Assembly (NCBI GenBank): GCA_047632015.1 | Contig: JBLIBC010000099.1 | Coordinates: 1 to 9,133, forward strand | DNA from: JBLIAZ01 sp047632015 | Lineage (GTDB): Bacteria; Bacteroidota; Bacteroidia; Flavobacteriales_C; GCA-002722245 | Direction: 5' to 3' | Length of the DNA stretch: 9,133 nucleotides | In this document: positions 1 through 6,095 of the stretch, piece after piece | How the letters are laid out: each line of letters opens with the position of its first letter | How positions within the stretch are numbered: the first letter of the stretch is position 1 | Notes under the pieces: model-generated | What the model was told of the DNA's origin: nothing | What the model saw: the letters and a program-made list of their open reading frames with translations, nothing else | Database searches by the model: none | Program-made: the position numbers and the translations under genes

Positions 1-66
1 TTATGTTTGGATTTTAGCCTTGTTGCGGAAAAAAAAACAGCTTTTAAAGAGAAATTAAAAAGGTAA
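1..66 (+). CDS. 3' end of an unidentified protein gene (partial)
   Basis: Frame 1 is open from the first base to a TAA at 64-66 and gives 21 residues. The tail is lysine-rich (ending AFKEKLKR), a plausible helical C-terminus. The start and nearly all of the gene lie outside the window, so no family can be assigned. It would converge on tadA, whose stop codon lies 29 bases further on, and I see no terminator hairpin in the gap. A 22-codon open stretch can occur by chance, so the main support is that a gene is expected here in such a dense region. Confidence 0.35.
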   Translation, partial: LCLDFSLVAEKKTAFKEKLKR

Positions 67-95
67 ATCAATTGAGTATTCTTCCTGTTAAAAGT

Positions 96-557
96 CTAAC
101 GTTTTGTCTTAAAATATGACGATAAGAGCTCACTGCATTCTTGTTCAAGCACTCCAGAAGTTACCTCGGTTTTTGGATGTAAATAGGTGAGTTTGTCCAT
201 GATTGAATAACCATGTTTTATGTCTGAAGCCCCATAAATTAATTTACTTATACGTGACCAATAAAGTGCCCCAGCACACATTTTGCAAGGCTCCAAAGTT
301 ACATATAGTTGACAATCATTTAAAAATTTACCTCCCAAATAATTAGCACCCATTGTGATTATTTGCATCTCTGCATGAGCGGTTACGTCATTTAACATTT
401 CTGTTAAATTGTGACTTCTAGCGATAATTTGCTGATTGCACACCAGTACAGCACCAACCGGCACTTCATCTTTTTCAAAAGCAATTTTAGCTTCGTTCAA
501 AGCTAGCTTCATGAAATGCTCGTCAGAAAGGATATGATTTCCCTCGATTATTCCCAT
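96..557 (-). CDS. tadA: tRNA-specific adenosine deaminase (TadA family)
   Basis: This is a zinc-dependent nucleoside deaminase of the cytidine/deoxycytidylate deaminase fold. The likely role is converting the wobble adenosine of tRNA-Arg(ACG) to inosine in the cytoplasm. Visible motifs are the HAE box at residues 61-63 (zinc-binding His and proton-shuttling Glu) and PCKMC at 90-94 (the two zinc Cys). The substrate-loop motif EVPVGAV at 31-37 is typical of TadA. At 153 aa the length is normal. The ATG at 557 leaves about 14 residues before the conserved FMKLAL helix, as in relatives. The gene starts only 8 bases after the pyk stop, so it is probably the last gene of a pyk-tadA transcript. Guanine deaminases share the motifs, but the EVPVGAV segment and position favour TadA. 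Confidence 0.94.
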   Translation of the reverse strand: MGIIEGNHILSDEHFMKLALNEAKIAFEKDEVPVGAVLVCNQQIIARSHNLTEMLNDVTAHAEMQIITMGANYLGGKFLNDCQLYVTLEPCKMCAGALYWSRISKLIYGASDIKHGYSIMDKLTYLHPKTEVTSGVLEQECSELLSSYFKTKR

Positions 558-565
558 GGATAGAC

Positions 566-1993
566 TTACATTACTTTGTCTAACCTAAGCGTATTGGACT
601 TTCCTTTCTCTTCAATTGGAGTAGAATTAATGTTCAAGAAGTAATCTCCTTTTTCCAATAATCCTTCCTTTTCAAGAATTGCTTGTAAGTCTTTTATAGA
701 TTTTGATGTGCTGGTTTGGTCATCATAAAAGAAGCCTCTTACTCCCCAAATTAAACTAACCATGTTTAAAATTTGTCTGTTGGCTGTGAATAAATAAATG
801 TTCGCTTTTGGTCTTAGAGAAGATATTTTAAATGCAGTATATCCAGAATGAGTAATACCTACGATTGCTTTCGCATCCACGGAATCAGCTAATTGAACGG
901 CTGATTCACAAATTTTATCAGTGGTAAATCTACCCGCTTTTTCTTTTGGTACTAATTCGTGATGGTAAATACCATCTTCAAAATCTTCAATTTTTGTAAC
1001 GATGTTGGTCATTGTTTGGATTACTAATCCAGGATGAGCACCTACAGATGTCTCACCTGATAGCATTACCGCATCAGCGCCATCCATTACTGCATTCGCT
1101 ACATCATTTACTTCTGCTCTTGAGGGAGTTACTCCTTCAATCATGCTTTCCATCATTTGCGTGGCAACAATGATTGGTTTGGATTGTTGTAAACACCTTT
1201 TAGCCATCATTTTTTGAAGCAATGGAACATCTTGATAAGGAACTTCAACGCCAAGATCCCCCCTTGCTACCATTAGAGCATCAGTTGCTTCAATGATTTC
1301 ATCAATGTTTTCAATTGCTTCAGGTTTTTCAATTTTAGCTATGATTTTCGCATCTTTCCCTCGTGCCTGAATAATTTCTCTTAAATCTGTGATGCAAGTC
1401 TTAGTTCTTACAAAAGACAATGCAATCCATTCCACATCTTGTTCTAAAATAAAATCTAAATCTTTTCTGTCCTTTTCTGTCAATGAAGGAAGAGAAACTT
1501 TTGTGTTTGGAAGGTTAACTCCTTTTCTGCTTTTAAGTGGTCCACCATGTTCCACAATACAAATTACTTCGTCAACGCCATTAGTAGATACTACACGTAC
1601 CGATAATTTTCCGTCGTCAATCAATATCTTTTCCCCAGGATTAACATCTTGTGGAAACTTTTGATAAGTTAAAAAAACCTTTTCAGCTGTACCAATACAT
1701 TCATTCGTGCTGAAAATAATTTGCTTTCCATTTTCAATAACGATGTCTTCACTCTCCATCATTCCAACCCTTAATTTAGGGCCTTGTAAGTCAGCAAGGA
1801 TAGCAATGTTTCCACCTACTTCTTTATTTACCGCCGCAATGGTTTCCATGTTTTTTTTGTGAACGTCATACTCTCCGTGTGAAAAGTTTAACCTACAAAC
1901 ATTCATTCCTTTCAAATACATCTCTTTGATCACTTCGTGTGATGAAGATGCTGGTCCTAACGTGGCTATAATTTTGGTACTTTTAAATTTCAT
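566..1993 (-). CDS. pyk: Pyruvate kinase
   Basis: Catalyses the last step of glycolysis, phosphoenolpyruvate plus ADP to pyruvate plus ATP, in the cytoplasm. The 475-aa length is normal for a bacterial enzyme. In order: KIIATLGPAS at 7-16; RLNFSHG at 34-40 (phosphate and potassium-site residues); the B-domain cap from about 74 to 170; the signature IAKIEKPE at 218-225 with catalytic K220 and metal-binding E222; ARGDLG at 243-248 with metal-binding D246; the T278-containing VATQMMESM; and a C-terminal alpha/beta domain from about 350. The segment DLQGPKLRV (68-76) carries Lys73 where potassium-dependent enzymes carry Glu, indicating a potassium-independent type. The 194-base upstream gap suggests its own promoter, although it follows rnc and the IPExxxVDY gene in the same direction. 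Confidence 0.98.
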   Translation of the reverse strand: MKFKSTKIIATLGPASSSHEVIKEMYLKGMNVCRLNFSHGEYDVHKKNMETIAAVNKEVGGNIAILADLQGPKLRVGMMESEDIVIENGKQIIFSTNECIGTAEKVFLTYQKFPQDVNPGEKILIDDGKLSVRVVSTNGVDEVICIVEHGGPLKSRKGVNLPNTKVSLPSLTEKDRKDLDFILEQDVEWIALSFVRTKTCITDLREIIQARGKDAKIIAKIEKPEAIENIDEIIEATDALMVARGDLGVEVPYQDVPLLQKMMAKRCLQQSKPIIVATQMMESMIEGVTPSRAEVNDVANAVMDGADAVMLSGETSVGAHPGLVIQTMTNIVTKIEDFEDGIYHHELVPKEKAGRFTTDKICESAVQLADSVDAKAIVGITHSGYTAFKISSLRPKANIYLFTANRQILNMVSLIWGVRGFFYDDQTSTSKSIKDLQAILEKEGLLEKGDYFLNINSTPIEEKGKSNTLRLDKVM

Positions 1994-2035
1994 TCTTTGT
2001 AATTTCAGTTTTTATCACTCTATTTATCAATGTGT

Positions 2036-2060
2036 TAAACGTTTATTGGTGACGTTCGTC
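2036..2060. repeat. Two short palindromes in the pyk leader
   Basis: A perfect 10-bp palindrome TAAACGTTTA lies at 2036-2045. A second inverted repeat, GACG-TT-CGTC, lies at 2051-2060, five bases away. Both sit between the putative pyk -7 box and the pyk start codon, so they would be in the 5' untranslated RNA or act as protein-binding sites on DNA. They are short enough to have arisen by chance, and no regulator can be named. Confidence 0.3.
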
Positions 2061-2082
2061 CACAATTTAAAAAAGGCAGTTG

Positions 2083-2090
2083 CAAATATA
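2083..2090 (-). promoter_or_regulatory. Putative pyk promoter, -7 box
   Basis: On the minus strand this reads TATATTTG, a full match to the Bacteroidota -7 consensus TAnnTTTG. The expected TTTG/TTG element about 19 bases further upstream is not evident. Transcription would begin near 2078 and leave a leader of about 85 bases before the pyk ATG at 1993. The unusually wide gap before pyk in an otherwise tightly spaced gene block supports a separate promoter. Confidence 0.42.
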
Positions 2091-2187
2091 ATCCTTTTGT
2101 TCAATTGACCTCTGATTATGTGGTTTAATGCCAAAAAGTATTTAACAGTCTAGTTGCTCCAGTTTAATGTTGTAATTCCAATTTATA

Positions 2188-2613
2188 CTATAAAATAAAG
2201 TTGTTTTTGGATTTTAATGTTTCAACTTCAATATCAATGACGGCATTTACTTGCGGAGATTTTTTTAATTTGTTGCTGATTGTAGCCAATTCATCTCTGT
2301 CTGATTCTGGGAGCCACAATTGAATGAAGTAATCAAGTTGTTTTAACTCTCCACAAAAATATCCTTTTTCAGACCGATTAGCAATGAGGTTGATTGTGGT
2401 GTAGTTTTCGATGTTGTCGTATTGAAAAAAACTAAACATCCCGTTTTCTTCTTTTTTTCTTCCTAAGAACAAGTCTAAGTCTTCTTTTCGTTCAAGGTCA
2501 ATCCCTAATTTATTATTGATAATCCAAGCAAGCCGGTAGTCAGGGAGATGGCAAGATATACCTAATAAATGAAAATCGAATTCGAATTCAATCTCTAAGG
2601 TTAATTTTGCCAT
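2188..2613 (-). CDS. IPExxxVDY family protein (function unknown)
   Basis: A 141-aa soluble protein of a small uncharacterised family found in Bacteroidota, almost always between rnc and pyk. Recognition rests on that exact position and on the motif region GELKQLDYF at residues 88-96, which matches the family's PELKQVDYF. Here the name-giving motif has drifted: the usual Ile-Pro is Cys-Gly at 87-88 and Val is Leu at 93, while Glu89, Asp94 and Tyr95 are kept. There is no signal peptide or membrane segment. The N-terminus is strongly alternating (LEIEFEFDF), suggesting a beta strand. The ATG is 14 bases after the rnc stop, so co-transcription with rnc is likely. The biochemical role is unknown, and nothing in the sequence shows one. 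Confidence 0.83.
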   Translation of the reverse strand: MAKLTLEIEFEFDFHLLGISCHLPDYRLAWIINNKLGIDLERKEDLDLFLGRKKEENGMFSFFQYDNIENYTTINLIANRSEKGYFCGELKQLDYFIQLWLPESDRDELATISNKLKKSPQVNAVIDIEVETLKSKNNFIL

Positions 2614-2627
2614 CTTAAATTACTATG

Positions 2628-3344
2628 TTATGCATTGATTTGCTCGCTGAAAGCTTTAGAAGCTTTTTGTTCTGCTTCTTTTTTAGAGCTGTCAGTTGCT
2701 TCAGCTTTCGTTTCGCCATCTACTTGCAAAGCTATGGAAAACTTTTTCTTTGGACCCACACCCAACTCACTTGTAGTTTCAAAATTAATTATTTTTTTAT
2801 GCTTTTGACCCCATTCTAAAATACGTGATTTATAGTTGACTTCCATGAGAATCACTTGATCCATGTCTAAATGTTTGTTCACTATTCCATCAAGAATAAA
2901 GGTTTTACAATGTTCATATCCTTGATCTATGTAACAAGCGCCTATTAAAGCCTCTAATGTGTTTCCTAGTACCGAGTTTTTCATGGCCCTGGCATTGACA
3001 TTTGCTACCAGTAAACGTTGTAATTCCATAGCTGCTCCCAAACTGTTCAAGCTTTTTCGGCTTACTATTTTGGACCTCAATTTACTAAGTTCTCCTTCAC
3101 TCATTTCCCTGTAATTTTCGTATAAGTAATCGGAAACTACAGCACTCAATATAGCATCACCCAAGTACTCAAGTCGTTCATTGCTTTCTTTATTATCATT
3201 TCTTTTTGAGTTCACACGAGATTTGTGCGTAAATGCTAACTCATAAAAAAAAGCATTGTTGGGGTAATACCCAACAATGCTTTTTATTTTTTTATCAAAG
3301 TCGTCTTTCGGACGGAAAAAACTAAGAAGTTGTTTCCAATTCAA
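2628..3344 (-). CDS. rnc: Ribonuclease III, TTG start
   Basis: Endonuclease that cuts double-stranded RNA during rRNA maturation and mRNA turnover. The 238-aa product has an N-terminal catalytic domain (about 20-155) with AFTHKS at 37-42 and the signature ERLEYLGDA at 56-64, giving catalytic E59 and D63. A second catalytic helix, NTLEALIGA at 128-136, contains E131. A C-terminal dsRNA-binding domain follows (about 168-236, with the basic GPKKKFS and SSKKEAEQKAS segments). The position normally held by a third acidic residue is Asn128. The start codon is TTG at 3342-3344, two bases after the fabF stop. An in-frame TGA at 3354-3356 excludes an upstream ATG, and the next internal Met (81) lies beyond essential motifs. 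Tight spacing implies translational coupling to fabF. Codons 20-33 form a perfect hairpin, listed separately. Confidence 0.97.
   Translation of the reverse strand: MNWKQLLSFFRPKDDFDKKIKSIVGYYPNNAFFYELAFTHKSRVNSKRNDNKESNERLEYLGDAILSAVVSDYLYENYREMSEGELSKLRSKIVSRKSLNSLGAAMELQRLLVANVNARAMKNSVLGNTLEALIGACYIDQGYEHCKTFILDGIVNKHLDMDQVILMEVNYKSRILEWGQKHKKIINFETTSELGVGPKKKFSIALQVDGETKAEATDSSKKEAEQKASKAFSEQINA
3248..3285 (-). other. Terminator-shaped perfect hairpin inside rnc
   Basis: Arms at 3248-3263 and 3270-3285 pair over 16 bp without mismatch around a 6-base loop (3264-3269). In the rnc mRNA the 5' arm reads AAAAAGCAUUGUUGGG. The 3' arm ends in an unbroken run of eight U (3252-3245), the layout of an intrinsic terminator. 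The A tract on the other side makes it terminator-like on the plus strand as well. It lies within codons 20-33, which encode KSIVGYYPNNAF just before the conserved AFTHKS motif, so it is in true coding sequence. The innermost stem uses GGG (Gly25) and CCC (Pro28), GC-only synonymous codons in AT-rich DNA. The structure is seen directly; its role (attenuator, RNase III self-cleavage site, or chance) is inference. Confidence 0.6.
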
Positions 3345-3346
3345 AA

Positions 3347-4609
3347 TTAACCTTCATATTTTTTGATGACAATACTTGCGTTGTGCCCACCAAAACCAAA
3401 TGTGTTTGTCAAAGCAGCTCGAACTTCCCTTTTTTGACCTTTGTTCAAGGTTAAGTTTAGTTTGCTGTCAATGTTTTCGTCTGGTGTTTTGTGGTTGATT
3501 GTTGGAGGGATAAAACCTTCTTTCACTGCCATAACAGTTGCAATGGTTTCAATAGCCCCAGCAGCTCCAAGTAAATGACCAGTCATTGATTTAGTTGAAC
3601 TGATGTTCAAATCGTACGCTTTCTCTCCAAACACTTTTTGAATGGCTTTTAATTCAGCTACATCTCCTAATGGAGTGGATGTTCCGTGTACGTTTATGTA
3701 ATCAATGTCGTCAATGGTTAAACCTGCGTCATCCAAAGCGTTAATCATTACGTTAGTTGCTCCAAGTCCTTCAGGATGTGGGGCAGTCATGTGATGTGCA
3801 TCAGCAGTCATCCCGCCACCTACAATCTCACCGTAAATTTTTACACCTCTTTTAATAGCGTGTTCGTATTCTTCAAGAATTAACGCGCCAGCTCCTTCTC
3901 CCAAAACAAAGCCGTCTCTTTCAGCGTCAAAAGGACGTGAAGCAGTTTCGGCAGAATCATTCCTTTTGGAAAGTGCTTGACATGCATTAAAACCTCCTAT
4001 GCCTGTTTCGTTAACAGCAGCTTCAGATCCGCCACTTACAATGATATCAGCTTTACCCATTCTAATGTGAGTAAATGCATCAATTAATGCGTGACTTGAA
4101 GATGCGCAAGCAGAAACTGTTGCGTAGTTTGGTCCTCTAAATCCGTGTTTAATTGAAATATTACCACAGGCAATATCAACAATCATTTTAGGGATAAAGA
4201 ATGGATTAAATCGTGGGGGAGTGTTGTTTGCGTTTGCAGCAACTAACCCTCTTGATTCTTCTTGAAATGTTTCAAGGCCTCCAATACCGGATCCCCAAAT
4301 AACACCAACCCTATCAGGGTTAAAATTTCCCTCTTCAATTCCTGCATCGGCTATGGCCTCGTCACTCGCAACAATTGCGTATTGACTGAATCTGTCCATT
4401 CTTCTAGCTTCCTTCCTGTCCATGTGATCACTCACATTGAAGTTTTTCAGCTCGCAAGCAAATTGCGTTTTATGAAGTTCAGGGTCAAAATAAGTGATAC
4501 GTGCTGCACCACTTATTCCTTCCTGTAATCCTTTCCAGTAATCTTCAAGGTTGTTTCCAAGAGGAGTCAAGGCACCCATGCCTGTTATAACAACTCTTTT
4601 TAACTCCAT
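3347..4609 (-). CDS. fabF: Beta-ketoacyl-ACP synthase II
   Basis: Condenses malonyl-ACP with an acyl-ACP to lengthen the chain by two carbons in type II fatty-acid synthesis. The 420-aa length matches FabF. The thiolase-fold active site is complete: nucleophile C168 in VSACASSS, H308 in VHGTSTPLGD, and H345 in KSMTGHLLGAAG, with the supporting K340. The glycine-rich C-terminal TNTFGFGGHN loop (about 404-413) is present. The partner acyl carrier protein gene ends 16 bases upstream, and the rnc start follows 2 bases downstream, so the three are very probably co-transcribed. The sequence before the ATG is A/T-rich with no Shine-Dalgarno motif. FabB is excluded as the better name by the length, the motifs and the acpP-fabF pairing. 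Confidence 0.98.
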   Translation of the reverse strand: MELKRVVITGMGALTPLGNNLEDYWKGLQEGISGAARITYFDPELHKTQFACELKNFNVSDHMDRKEARRMDRFSQYAIVASDEAIADAGIEEGNFNPDRVGVIWGSGIGGLETFQEESRGLVAANANNTPPRFNPFFIPKMIVDIACGNISIKHGFRGPNYATVSACASSSHALIDAFTHIRMGKADIIVSGGSEAAVNETGIGGFNACQALSKRNDSAETASRPFDAERDGFVLGEGAGALILEEYEHAIKRGVKIYGEIVGGGMTADAHHMTAPHPEGLGATNVMINALDDAGLTIDDIDYINVHGTSTPLGDVAELKAIQKVFGEKAYDLNISSTKSMTGHLLGAAGAIETIATVMAVKEGFIPPTINHKTPDENIDSKLNLTLNKGQKREVRAALTNTFGFGGHNASIVIKKYEG

Positions 4610-4625
4610 GAAAAAACTTTAAATA

Positions 4626-4862
4626 TTAGTTTTCGTTGCTTTCGATATACGAAATTGCTTCACCTACGGTAGCAATTTTTTCAGCTTGGTCATCTGGAAT
4701 AGCAATGTTAAATTCCTTTTCAAATTCCATGATAAGCTCCACTGTGTCTAAAGAATCAGCTCCTAAATCGTTTGTGAAACTTGCCTCAGCTGTTACTTCA
4801 CTTTCGTCAACTCCTAGTTTATCAACGACAATTGCTTTTACTCTTGATGCGATATCCGCCAT
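4626..4862 (-). CDS. acpP: Acyl carrier protein
   Basis: A small acidic 78-aa four-helix protein that carries growing acyl chains as thioesters on a 4'-phosphopantetheine arm. The attachment site is Ser37 in LGADSLDTVEL (33-43), followed by the acidic recognition helix II (ELIMEFEKEF) that docks with FabF and other synthases. The length and the high Asp/Glu content are as expected. It is the first gene of the minus-strand block, followed after 16 bases by fabF. Its upstream region (4863-5027) is shared with the divergent purN, and a TAAATTTG -7-like box lies about 55 bases before the ATG. Confidence 0.98.
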   Translation of the reverse strand: MADIASRVKAIVVDKLGVDESEVTAEASFTNDLGADSLDTVELIMEFEKEFNIAIPDDQAEKIATVGEAISYIESNEN

Positions 4863-4916
4863 TTTCTATAATTTTTTAGTTAGTAGGACAAAGGAAAACA
4901 TTTATTCAAAACAAGA

Positions 4917-4924
4917 CAAATTTA
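4917..4924 (-). promoter_or_regulatory. Putative acpP promoter, -7 box
   Basis: Minus-strand TAAATTTG matches the Bacteroidota consensus TAnnTTTG. Transcription would start near 4912, about 50 bases before the acpP ATG, and would serve the acpP-fabF-rnc block. A TTG occurs at 4954-4956 but is about 29 bases away, too far for the usual 19-21 spacing. A weaker TATATTGA (4928-4935) fits that TTG at 18 bases. Either box could be the real one. Confidence 0.4.
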
Positions 4925-5027
4925 ATTTCAATATAGAAACGATTAGATATTAACAATGTGTGGAAAGTAATTCGGACTTGGCTTGGAATGACTATATTTA
5001 CTGCGTTTTTTAACTAGTGCTAAACAA

Positions 5028-5594
5028 ATGAAAAAAATTTCAATTTTTGCTTCAGGAGGAGGATCGAACGCTCAAAAAATTTACGATTATTTTAAGGGTG
5101 GAGGTCAAGTTGAAATAGACTCTGTAGTTTGTAATAGTCCTGAAGCGAAAGTGTTAGAACGCTCTAAGGAGTGGGGTTGCAGTGAGATAGTTGTAACAAA
5201 AGAAGGATTTAAATCAACCGATGAATTGAGTAAAATATTACTTGATAGAGGTACTGATTTGATTGTATTAGCTGGGTTTTTATGGTTAGTACCTATGTCA
5301 TTATTAAAAGCGTTTCCTGATAGAATTATTAATATTCACCCCGCTTTACTTCCTAAATATGGAGGGAAAGGTATGCACGGAATGAATGTTCATAAAGCTG
5401 TCCAAAAAGCTAATGAAAACGAAAGTGGAATTACAATTCACTACATTAATGAGGAATATGACAAAGGAGATGTGCTTTTTCAGGCTAATTGTTCTGTTAA
5501 AGGGATGGACGCAAATGAAATTGCTGCGGAAGTTTTAAAGTTGGAGCACAAATATTTTCCTGAGGTGATCAAAAAATTATTGATTAATGAGTAA
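5028..5594 (+). CDS. purN: Phosphoribosylglycinamide formyltransferase (GAR transformylase)
   Basis: Transfers a formyl group from 10-formyltetrahydrofolate to glycinamide ribonucleotide, the third step of de novo purine synthesis. The 188-aa length is close to the family norm. The phosphate-binding loop ASGGGSN lies at 8-14. The catalytic centre is seen as N102 and H104 in INIHPALLP (101-109) and D145 in EEYDKGD (142-148). The GGKGMHG segment (112-118) is of the type seen in this phylum. It is divergent from acpP. Its last 8 bases overlap the start of rnhA in another frame, so the two form a coupled pair. There is no Shine-Dalgarno motif before the ATG, only the A-rich stretch TAAACAA. Confidence 0.96.
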   Translation: MKKISIFASGGGSNAQKIYDYFKGGGQVEIDSVVCNSPEAKVLERSKEWGCSEIVVTKEGFKSTDELSKILLDRGTDLIVLAGFLWLVPMSLLKAFPDRIINIHPALLPKYGGKGMHGMNVHKAVQKANENESGITIHYINEEYDKGDVLFQANCSVKGMDANEIAAEVLKLEHKYFPEVIKKLLINE

Positions 5595-6039
5595 AGTGAT
5601 TATATATACTGATGGTTCGGCCAAAGGTAATCCTGGAAATGGTGGGTATGGAGCTGTTCTACTAGCTGGAAAATACAAAAAGGAACTTTCTGAAGGTTTT
5701 ATTAATACGACTAACAACAGAATGGAACTGTTGGCTGTGATTGCGGCTTTGGAAGTATTAAAAAACCCAGGAACTGAAGTGACGGTATATTCAGATTCTA
5801 AGTACGTAGTTGATTCTGTAGAAAAAAGGTGGGTCTTTAATTGGGTGAAGTCGAATTTTAAAGGAAAAAAAAACGTGGATTTATGGAAGCGATTCCTTCT
5901 TATCTATCCCAAGCACCGTGTAAAGTTTATATGGGTAAAGGGTCATGCAGGTAATCTATATAACGAGCGCTGTGATGTTTTGGCAGTAGGAGCTGCAGAA
6001 AGTAAAGACCTTAAGATAGACGAAGGTTATATCACATAA
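5587..6039 (+). CDS. rnhA: Ribonuclease HI
   Basis: Cuts the RNA strand of RNA-DNA hybrids, removing R-loops and primer remnants. The 150-aa length is standard for the single-domain bacterial enzyme. The four acidic metal-binding residues are all visible: D9 in IYTDGSA, E47 in NRMELLAV, D70 in VYSDSKYV and D130 in NERCDVLA. The catalytic-loop H120 lies in WVKGHAG. A basic region (residues 80-102, with KSNFKGKKN) corresponds to the handle segment that grips hybrids. The ATG overlaps the end of purN by 8 bases, suggesting translational coupling. The stop codon itself forms part of the following terminator stem. Confidence 0.97.
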   Translation: MSKVIIYTDGSAKGNPGNGGYGAVLLAGKYKKELSEGFINTTNNRMELLAVIAALEVLKNPGTEVTVYSDSKYVVDSVEKRWVFNWVKSNFKGKKNVDLWKRFLLIYPKHRVKFIWVKGHAGNLYNERCDVLAVGAAESKDLKIDEGYIT

Positions 6040-6074
6040 AAAAAGCCGAGACATTGTCTCGGCTTTTTTTATGT
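6034..6074. terminator. Bidirectional intrinsic terminator
   Basis: A perfect inverted repeat of 19 bp (arms 6034-6052 and 6056-6074) encloses a 3-base loop. The GC-rich core GCCGAGAC/GTCTCGGC is flanked by seven A on one side and seven T on the other, so it works as a U-tailed terminator in both directions. It ends purN-rnhA from the left, its stem including the rnhA TAA at 6037-6039. From the right it serves the DUF5606 gene, whose stop lies 21 bases away. This is a classic convergent-gene arrangement. Confidence 0.93.
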
Positions 6075-6095
6075 CTATTTATTCCTGTTTTAATC

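Noticed and set aside
67..95. Terminator between the partial first gene and tadA
   Set aside because: No inverted repeat with a T tract could be found in the 29-base gap.
1389..1664. Open frame of 91 codons on the plus strand
   Set aside because: It lies fully antisense to the conserved middle of pyk, has no family likeness, and is explained as a shadow of that gene.
2578..2589. 12-bp palindrome GAATTCGAATTC
   Set aside because: It is the coding for a repeated Glu-Phe pair at the start of the IPExxxVDY protein, so no regulatory meaning is needed.
4262..4953. Plus-strand open frames opposite fabF and acpP
   Set aside because: They mirror the codons of clearly conserved genes and show no motif of their own.
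4993..5000. TATATTTA as a purN -7 box
   Set aside because: The last base departs from TAnnTTTG and no TTTG or TTG lies at the proper distance, so I cannot support a promoter call.
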